Shown here: in pieces, positions 56,000 through 64,000 of the stretch
How positions within the stretch are numbered: the first letter of the stretch is position 1
How the letters are laid out: each line of letters opens with the position of its first letter
DNA from: Owenia fusiformis
Lineage: Eukaryota; Annelida; Polychaeta; Sabellida; Oweniidae
Assembly: GCA_903813345.2 (NCBI GenBank)
Contig: CAIIXF020000003.1
Location: 8,389,412 to 8,453,411 of the forward strand
Reading direction: 5' to 3'
Length of the DNA stretch: 64,000 nt
Notes under the pieces: generated by a model
Database searches by the model: none
Seen by the model: only the letters and a program-made list of their open reading frames with translations
Told to the model about the DNA's origin: nothing
Program-made: the position numbers and the translations under genes

Positions 56000-57555
56000 T
56001 TTACTCAGAACTCAGAGTGTAGAGTATATTCAGTAGAATCAGGGTATCATCCGTTTTCAGCCAAATTGTTTATAAGTTTGGCTCATCATGTATTACTCAA
56101 TATTTCACTGATCTTAACGATCTTGCTGGAGATAGTGCTGCTGTTAGATAGCGGCGTTCTGAAAAAGAATTAACAATATGGCTAGTTCAAAATGGATACG
56201 CTTACAGACTGAACTAAGGGGTCTCCAAGAAACTAGTAGTCAGCAAAAATGTGCTCTTCAATATTGAGTGGTTATTTTAACAATCGGCCATACATATGTT
56301 GAGAAAATAGTGACTGCGGCATTCTTCTGGAACAGCTTATACTATGAAAAGATAAAAATCAAAAATTAATAAACTTAATAGATCTAATGCAAACTGTTTA
56401 AATCTATAGTTTACTTTTTTAATCTATAGTTTACCTTCTTAAGGTTATGAACCTTATTTAATATTTGCTTAAGAGTAACTTTGTTCTTTTCAAAGATGTT
56501 CTCTTCTTGTCCCTTTTTAAGGATCCTTTTTAGACAACTGTCAGATTTACTGTATCCCGTTTGTATGCATTCTTGTTTTATAAACTGAGTCTGCCTTTTT
56601 GAAAATGTCTGAAAATAAAATGTGAAAATATGTTTTTTTGTGTTATTATGAATAACGAATACAACACATAGTGCTAATTAGAGTCCCCAACCTTTGTGTA
56701 ATTGACTTAGGGAATATTTATATAGTTAGCAATATAGATATTTTTCAAATTTTTATGTATTTACTCTTTGAATAAATTGTTCATTTTAGTATAAACAAAA
56801 AGTAGAATATTATTATTTTCTTTTTGTTATGAATAAGTAGCAGAATATATTATACATAATAGAAAGGTTAAGTTACAGTATTTAAGAAAACTTTGAATGT
56901 GAACGCGCAGAAAAATGATGTGAGATTTGGTTTTTTCTGTGAGTCAGCGTGATGATTACAGGTTTTACATGTAGAAAATTAAGTACATGTCGCTTGCAGT
57001 AGCCTATATTTATTTATATATTGACTATTCATAATGTTGTAAGTATCGAATGCTGATTTCATAGATGCATTTGAATGACAATCCTTACTTGTGGAAACAT
57101 TTCATGATGTTGTGAACATTTTGCATTTGTGATAACATTGGTGAAATTTACAGACGCGTATTAAACAAAGCATGCACGTGATCTTCAATGCGTGCGCAGA
57201 AAAATGACGTAAGATTAGTCTACTTTCTAAAGGGAATAGTGAAAATTACAGGCTTTACGTATAGATGAACTTTTTCACGTCGCTTATTATGTGATTGATT
57301 TTAGCTATGTTCTTGGGTGCCTCAGCTGCCCATATTTGATACAGATATTCTTGCTTGTTATATTAATAAAACTCAGTCCTTAGTAGGAAATTATAATACA
57401 TTTTAATCGGTAAATGACAACTTCAAATGTGATAGTTTTGTCTCATTTGGTATAATGTAAATAGGCAGGGCTAGTTAATAGTTAATATGAATCGCTGCGT
57501 GCACATTTCGGAGGAAATGGGACGTTCTACAGGTGTGGATACATGTTTGGCATCT
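56000..57555. other. AT-rich intergenic sequence, nothing recognised
   Basis: A tandem AATCTATAGTTTAC motif (56392-56433) and two GCGCAGAAAAATGA(T/C)GT segments (56904 and 57194) followed by similar GATTACAGG-like text suggest a diverged duplication. No gene. Confidence 0.4.
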
Positions 57556-57559
57556 ACAA

Positions 57560-57786
57560 AATGCACATGCATAACTGATAAATGGCACCACCCAACGCTT
57601 CAAGGGGCTCATCATCATCACTATCTGAGTCACTATCAAAATTATCTCAATTTTCTAAATCCAAATCATCGTTCTCGGGATCGAAATTGAAATTCTGTTG
57701 GTGTAATTCCTGTTCTATAAGCCTAGAAAGTCAAAGTCACTATCGTAGTCGGCAAAAACTTCACCCCCATCATTTCCCGTTGCCAT
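57560..57786 (-). pseudogene. Degraded acidic N-terminal ORF, possibly of a DNA transposase
   Basis: On minus, ATG at 57786 gives MATGNDGGEVFADYDSDFDF. After a frameshift it continues IEQELHQQNFNFDPENDD, a stop, and DNFDSDSDSDDDEPLEA. Acidic DSDSDDD leaders are common at the start of piggyBac and other transposases, but nothing downstream supports a family. Confidence 0.3.
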
Positions 57787-57909
57787 TGTATACAAAACTT
57801 GTCAATATAGTGACTTCAAACATCGATTTTGTTACGAAAATTCAAAAATATTTCCAATTTTTTTCAGGGACCTTCAACTACAAATACCCGGATGTAGTTT
57901 AAATACTGT

Positions 57910-58815
57910 CTAATCTGATTGGCTCAATGTTTCAAAAGTTAGATTTGTGTCGTCCGGATCCGCCGGTGGATTCTGGTGGTAATTTTGAATGGGCGGGCGC
58001 GGTCGCCGTTGGTCTGCTAAAGGTTAAGTGAAATAAGCAATTGCAAAAGATTTAGCAAAATATTAGTTAATTGTAGTATTTCATTTTCCATGTCTATAAG
58101 ATGTATTATATATGGTAAAAATATTAAGAAATCACGATTTTGTCACTATAACATTTCTCAAGTTCATTATTCTCTGAATCTTAAAGCTCTATCAATTTAA
58201 ATTTCCCTAGGTCCCTGAACTGTTAAAATATCACTCCATACAAACAAAAGTTTAATAATGTATAGTAATTATCTCAACTCGACATGATATTCAGGAAATT
58301 GAATTGCACGTGAAAAATACAAGGAGTGTGTAGTACATATTTAAATAGTATTTCACATTACCAAAACATCCAATGCCTTTTAGCAGGTAAACCATTCTGG
58401 ATTGTCAGACTTAACTGATGCTTCAACTTGAATAAAATATTTCGTGACAAAGGGATTGTGGGTAATGCAATGTTGGTTCACTTGGGCCTGGAAAAAAAAA
58501 TTCAAAAATCAATGCATACAATGAAATAAAGTCAAAACTAAATGACTATTCACTATTTCACTAAATCAGTTTAACAAGCATTTTTGTTTACCAGACTGTA
58601 ACCATGCAGTATGAAAGTTGACCAGATCCCCTCATCTGTAGTTTTGAAAGTGTCATCATAATAATGATTGTTAGAAAAAATAAAAAGTAATATTTGGCAA
58701 TTTGCACTCTGGTTCTGGACTCCCTCTTTTCTGCCACTTGTTTGTAAAACATTTGTTGAACTAATCAACTAAAAAGTACTACAGCAATGAATCCAAATCC
58801 ATGAATAATGAGTGA
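57910..58815. other. Intergenic sequence, nothing recognised
   Basis: No coding or repeat feature I can support. Confidence 0.4.
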
Positions 58816-58824
58816 GTGAGTATT

Positions 58825-59034
58825 TCAATGCTTTTCTGCAATACATGAACAATTTGTCCTCTGACAAGGACTTTCTTGAAACAAACAACACCCATATTTT
58901 GAGATGCCCCTCAATTCTAGTGCTGTCAATTTTCTAGATTTTGTTTTACTCTTTTTGGGTACAATATTGCCAGTCATGCTAAAAATATGTTCGGATGAGG
59001 TGCTTGTTTCAGGAGTTACAAGTTGTAATAACTC
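58825..59034 (-). CDS. hAT-derived mini-gene, exon 2 (C-terminal dimerisation segment)
   Basis: A TTTATCTAG acceptor at 59035 precedes 69 codons ending in TGA (58827-58825). The translation LVTPETSTSSEHIFSMTGNI then VPKKSKTKSRKL matches the hAT C-terminal dimerisation core (P-x-T-S-x-S-S-E-R-x-F-S-x-x-G-x-I). It continues for ~35 residues with several cysteines. The exon opens in phase 0, matching the upstream exon at 59425-59952. Only the end of the usual ~80-residue dimerisation domain is present. Confidence 0.65.
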   Translation of the reverse strand, partial: ELLQLVTPETSTSSEHIFSMTGNIVPKKSKTKSRKLTALELRGISKYGCCLFQESPCQRTNCSCIAEKH

Positions 59035-59424
59035 CTAGATAAAACAGAAGCTTTTAACAAAACAAATCGTAAGATATTTCATATCATTTATACCATGAAC
59101 CAATATGGCTGCGATTCTATTCTGAGTCGAGGCTATTCTGACAATTCTCTGAACTCCCAATATCACTTCAGTGCGATATTAACGAAATTAACTATATTAA
59201 TTATAAAATCCAAAAACACCTGATCGCATTGATCTTATTGATATTCATCGACACCCACATCAATAATTTATTATATCAAATCAATATAACATCGTGGATA
59301 CATGGTCATGAATAAGATGGTTCTCTCATTCGAGGGGGTAAATGCAAAAAAGAACAGCAGTTTTTTCGACAATGAATTTTTTCCATTTCCCACTTTTCTT
59401 AAGATTTAAATAATAAATAAGTAC

Positions 59425-59952
59425 CTGATAGAAAAGTCCACTCCATGAAGTCATGAAGGAATCTTGAGCCAGACTCGTCCAAAAGTCGTTCGTCAAGGCC
59501 AGATGTGTTGGTTTTTCCAACAAGTCCATCGCCATTGTTTTTAGTAAGGAGTACCAATCCTGCAAACAGTGAATAAATGTTGATCTTACAGGCATCTTGT
59601 AATCTAGCTCCAAATATTCTTTATTAAGGCATTTAAAATCATAATCTTCTACAATAGATGGCCTAAGATCATGGACCATAACGTCTAGAATTTTTTGAGT
59701 GATCGTTTCAGCCTTTGCCGCTGATGAAAGACAAGGTTTGCAGAATTCTGTTATGATATGATTTGAAACTGGAGTCGTGTGGAAGTCATCTCTATCATCT
59801 CCGAGAACCTCGGCATGGCAAGTTTTCAAGTGATAGCGTAATGTTTTAGTTGACGAAGAATGGGCACACTGCTTTTGATGAAGCTCACATTCTGCGATAC
59901 CTCTAGGTTTGTCCTCAATAAAATACTTCCATACAGAGAAAACATTAGCCAC
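59425..59952 (-). CDS. hAT-derived mini-gene, exon 1 (BED-like finger and start of hAT domain)
   Basis: ATG at 59952 begins MANVFSVWKYFIEDKPRGIA, then C22-x2-H25 and H41-x4-H46: a BED finger layout in which the second cysteine is histidine. It continues with the hAT region DYDFKCLNKEYLELDYKMP, RSTFIHCLQDWY, and LALTNDFWTS, which in active hAT transposases holds the first catalytic aspartate. A GTACTT donor at 59424 ends the exon after 176 codons, phase 0. Joined to exon 2 across a 390-bp intron this gives 245 residues; active hAT transposases are roughly 600-700. The catalytic core is missing. It may be an internally deleted transposon or a co-opted protein. If the donor is ignored the frame runs to 59326. 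Confidence 0.65.
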
Positions 59953-60064
59953 ATAACTTTTTCAACTTATCGAGACCCCTGTTCTGTACTTCTACATAAT
60001 TTGGTGCTTCTTAGTTTTTGCAAATTTGCCATTTTGAACATTTGGTGGCTACTTAATTTTACAA

Positions 60065-60440
60065 ATGCCAGGTAATATAATTCCATTTAAAAGTAATTAC
60101 GCCAAGTAATTGATTTATTCTGCAAGTATTATAATATTTCAATTTAGTAATTCACATAAAAAAAGAATACTAAGTAATATTATTCATTTTAAATGTAATT
60201 AAACTAAGTAATTCATTTACTTTGCTAGTATTGCAATTATTATAGCATGATGTTTCACATGTAAAGAAATTACCTAATAGTATTATTACTTTCATATGGA
60301 AATAAACTGCATATATAAGTAATTTAATTACAAAGATGGTATTATGATTACTGAACCCAAGTCATCTATATAACTTATAATTACTAAGTAAAAAATAATA
60401 ATACTTAAATAAGTTGTTAAGTAATTTTTTTAGAGTGCAA
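60065..60440. repeat. AT-rich imperfect repeats of AAGTAATT units
   Basis: Segments like AAGTAATT.ATTTA(T/C)T(C/T)TGC.AGTATT recur at about 60095, 60205 and 60260, with further AAGTAATT motifs to 60430. They are too diverged to define a unit. Confidence 0.45.
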
Positions 60441-60799
60441 TATCGGACTACAGACTTACAGTGTGCAGTTATGTTTCATTTTCCTCAAGAGTCTTATAGT
60501 ATGGTATACTACAATGATATAGACTAGGTCTAGCATTGGGTTATCCATCCATTGTCTCAAAGTTTCAAATCCTCACTTATAAACATGAAAGCTATGTCGT
60601 CTCAGTTTCATATTCAAGGACAATTTATCCCCTGTCAAGGTTTAAGGATAGACTAGGTATGCCCCTTGTCAGGTTTAAGTGTTTACTAGTCTTGTCCTCT
60701 GTAGTTCAAGTCAGTGATGTAGAGAATGGAGATTTCCAGTATTTCCGAGCAATTATTGAAGCACTCTAGATCTCTACTAATCAAAATTATAATTCTATA

Positions 60800-61178
60800 T
60801 CCTATATTGTTCCAGTTAACAAAAACTTCATTTTTCATATTTCCAAGATAATAGTTGTTAATTTTCATCTGAAAAATAAAACATATTGACAAAACTTTTT
60901 TGGGCATGGGGAGACGGCTATCTATCAATAAAGAGCTTGTGTAATTGTGTACAAAAGAAACAACTTAGAAACAAGTAACCATTATATTTTACTCCATCGT
61001 TTCCAGATTCACTCTCATTTTCGGTATTATCATAATCCACATCAAGTTCATTGTTGATTCTCTCTGCACGCTCGAAGTATTCGACATACAGTACATCTTT
61101 TTCCTGGCATTCTTTGGAAACACTTCGGCACCCAACTCCTCGATTTTCCACTTCAATTCTTAATGGTTTTACGTTCAA
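60800..61178 (-). other. Weak exon-like segments, unknown
   Basis: 61178-60990 (minus) has an acidic frame (RAERINNELDVDYDNTENES) ending near a GTAAAAT donor-like site. At 60869 a TTTTTCAG acceptor precedes MKINNYYLGN. They could be two exons of a small gene, but length and content are too weak to be sure. Confidence 0.2.
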
Positions 61179-61199
61179 TATTACAGTATGATTATACTA

Positions 61200-64000
61200 C
61201 AATAGTGATTAGATAATCCAGATATAGTGTACGAATAATTTTAAAGTATTGATGTAAGCATTTTACAGAATTTAATATAATCGTCCGACCTCCCCAAGAT
61301 GCAAAAGTTAAGACTGTGTAAACCAAACTTACACAGGACAGGCGGTATAGCGTTAAGATAAGTTTGTGTCGTGGCTTATTAGATCTGTCAACAGACTTTT
61401 AATTGAGATGCTAGGACAAACATTGTTCTCTGTGATATAAACCAGATTTAACAAACTTGTTAAATCACATTTAATCTTACAAAGTGATTTTTTGGCATTT
61501 AAGTCAATTTTTTATTTTATTTTTTTCTATTTATTCATTTGGAAATTAACTTCAATATTCTTCAAGTGGAAATTTTATTCTTGTGTCCACAATAACTGAT
61601 GGTTGAATCTGATAGTCCTTTGTGAAAGGTTGTGAAGGTGCACTTTTCAAAGAAATATTCTCCAAATGTTATTAGGATAATTGTCCTTTATCGCTTAAAA
61701 GGTTGAGCTGGTCTACCTATCCAACAGTCAGGGATCAGGTGGGACTTTATGCCAGACATCGATTTGGTGCAGACTTATGCCGCAACTCCTATACCTGTTT
61801 TTAGTTCTTGTTTGGTTTAAGAGATGCCGTGTACAGTCATCATTCAAGTTTGGCATAATATTATGCCAACTTGCTGACCGTTTGTAGGATTAATATTGCT
61901 CGGCAAAGTAGACATACACTCTTGGCACAACGTTATGCCCCAAACAAAAGGTGGTAATATTAAATAGCATTTGCCAACTTAGTACAGATTCAAGTATATA
62001 CCAAGTACATGAAGTAACAGTGACCTTAGCGTATGATGTTTAAACTGTGAAAATCTAGTAATATTAATATTTGGCCTTGTATGCTGAAATCTGGATGGTT
62101 TGGATAATATAATATTGCCAGGCTATATCCCTCATATACAGATACATGTAGGCATATCATTTTATTTGGTATTGCGATCTCAACAATTAATTGAGGACAT
62201 ACTTGTAAGCGCCCTGCCTTGAAGTGAAGATGGCAAACTATATCCCTAATGAACGTATACAACTCAAAATAAAATCTAGTTTTCATTTATGTTTTTATTT
62301 TTTTTATGTACACTATAACATGTATAAAGTGATTGCTTAGTAAATCCTCCTATTATACAGTATATATTTCAAAAGTGACCTGATGTATCATATAATGTAC
62401 ATGTATATATTTCCATTTTGTAAACAGCGATTCATTCTCAGTATTAGATTTAAGATTTGCAATTATTGAGAACTGATACATTATACATTAATTTGTTAAC
62501 ATCACATCTGTAATATTCTGTGAATGTGTAGATATTCATCATTGTTTTACTTTTTAGGGAATCTGATGAAATCTTATGTCAAAGACAGTATTTTAATTTT
62601 GTAGGAAATAGAGTTAGAAACTAGAATAAAAACCATTTTGACTACTTAATTGATAATTCAACAAACTAAAATGGATGATAGGTACTCATACACACGTTGT
62701 AGTTTTTAACTTTAGTGTTTCCTTTTAATGTTAATTTGTAAAAAGTTGTTTGGATGTCTTGGAAGGGTTGGAAAAAATCGGCAACTCTGTCCTAGATGTT
62801 ATTGGGGAATCATCTACTAGGCGCCTGGCTTTTCGCTGGGGTGGGGTTGGCATATTTGCTCTATTGGTTTTTTTTAATGATGACATTCCTGATGTAGTGA
62901 GTTTTACCCTCTTCTCTGGTTGAGCCAGGCCACTAAGATCTTGAGCACTGGCTAGGTTTTTTTTCTATAAGTGGTTTTGAGGCCACCAAACACTCAATAA
63001 ACGGTTTTGAACCAAGGTAATTAACTACCCCATTGTTATCTATCCATAGTGATAAAAAGTTTTTCGAGTGAAAATGCTCGTGATATCTCTGTGTTGTTTT
63101 TACTAACGTGTTACGTCTTTGTCTAATTCTTCTTGAGACTGTGTCCTGAAATATAGAATGACCTATTCTTTTTAACTAAGTCCCTAACAAGTAGACAATG
63201 GAGCCCCCAACCAACTTTTGCATGCAAGGGATTGTTTGTTTAATTTTTCTATGGGGGATTCATTGAAGAAAAGTAAGTGTAAATGAAAAACATCTTCAAG
63301 ATCTGAATGACTTTGGAAAATGTTTTATCAAGGGGAAGTGTCACTTGAACCACGCGGCCATCTGGGTACAGGCCTGATGCATACTTAAAACTAATATGGT
63401 AACTAGATTGTTGAATGATCAATTAATAGATATGCAAAAGTAACCATAATAATACTAAAAGACCCCAAACCCCATCATGTTCATAGTGAAAATGTTTCAA
63501 ATATAAGTTGGGACAATGAAAGAACATGGTCGTAATTGATCTGAATGACATGGTACATACTGTATTGGTGGAGAAGCCAAACTCATCTTTGCTCTTGGCA
63601 ACACCTTCATCTTCAGCACCTTCACCTTCAGCTTCAGAAAGCTATTTGGTTTAGTTATCTGATTTTAAAAGTATTTCTATTATTAAAGATAAATTCTCAT
63701 CACATGAGCATTTCCTTAATCCAAAAGGCCAAGGCTATTCTCACTGAGCTGGCTTGTAGGGAATCAAATTCTTCCTGTTGCAAGGTGATACAATTATCAG
63801 ATGAAGGTCATAAAGAATATACCCTCAATTGGACTCTCCATGCCTTCTGTCATAAAGAAATGCCTGTTAAGATTAACACTAATGTCTTCTGATACTTCTT
63901 CCACATAGCAGAAATCTACTCTGCGTAGTAAATATGTATTCTGTTGGTTTTGGATCTTCTGGTTGTTTAATGTTCTTATCTGGTTCACTTGTTTTTCCAT
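61200..64000. other. AT-rich intergenic sequence to the window end, nothing recognised
   Basis: Short frames at 62026-62286, 63545-63892 and 63797-64000 lack domains, splice context or compositional support. No repeat ends were found. Confidence 0.4.

Noticed and set aside
57487-57902. Plus-strand frames of 67 and 106 codons
   Set aside because: Antisense to a degraded acidic minus-strand frame; His/Ser-rich runs come from the complementary GAT/GAC codons.
63545-64000. Frames of 115 (plus) and 67 (minus) codons at the right edge
   Set aside because: No domain, splice or repeat support; a HLQ-rich stretch comes from a short CTTCACCTTCAGC-type repeat.

Overview
The window is AT-rich metazoan nuclear DNA: genes are interrupted by introns with GT-AG sites, intergenic space is long, and repeats are dense. 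The repeat content (short inverted-repeat transposons, DIRS-like, Ty3/gypsy-like and LINE relics, and a RAG1-like transposon of a kind reported from a sea slug) suggests a marine invertebrate, possibly a mollusc. I cannot name the species. No bacterial operons, rRNA or CRISPR arrays are present.

Layout. (1) 1-2021, minus: the start of a secreted leucine-rich-repeat protein, probably a Toll-like receptor, running off the left edge. It is the clearest host gene. (2) 2375-13000: mostly non-coding, packed with inverted-repeat elements (hAT-like 2375-3357, mariner-like 5309-6837, TA-flanked 10111-10986 and others), a decayed LINE and a ~30-bp minisatellite interrupted by several of them. One orphan plus-strand terminal exon lies at 5094-5300. 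(3) 14280-16300: elements flanked by TTAA. (4) 16300-29500: hairpin arrays, a tRNA-like sequence, transposase fragments and tandem duplications. (5) 29506-34168, minus: a candidate gene with a terminal exon and five tandem copies of one 533-nt exon, two of them intact. (6) 35491-42575: a TA-flanked MITE, zinc-finger and small exon remnants, and a DIRS-like ORF1 relic next to a Harbinger-like insertion. (7) 43038-47604: tandem duplications, a decayed copy of the RAG1-like transposase, and a Ty3/gypsy-type Gag relic. (8) 47730-51019: a pogo-like element with clusters of a 13-bp motif at both ends. (9) 52145-55992: an apparently complete RAG1-like DNA transposon. (10) 56000-64000: largely empty, except for a hAT-derived mini-gene (58825-59952) that keeps a BED-like finger and a dimerisation domain but no catalytic core.

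The main biological interest is the RAG1-like transposon. It has 16-bp perfect terminal repeats, a 4-bp target duplication and one two-exon gene predicted to make about 891 residues. That protein carries a RAG1 N-terminal-type zinc module together with a RAG1-core-like D, D, CxxC, HxxxxH, E arrangement. No RAG2-like gene accompanies it. The second interest is the five-copy exon array, whose exon length is not a multiple of three, so at most one copy can be spliced into a message in frame.
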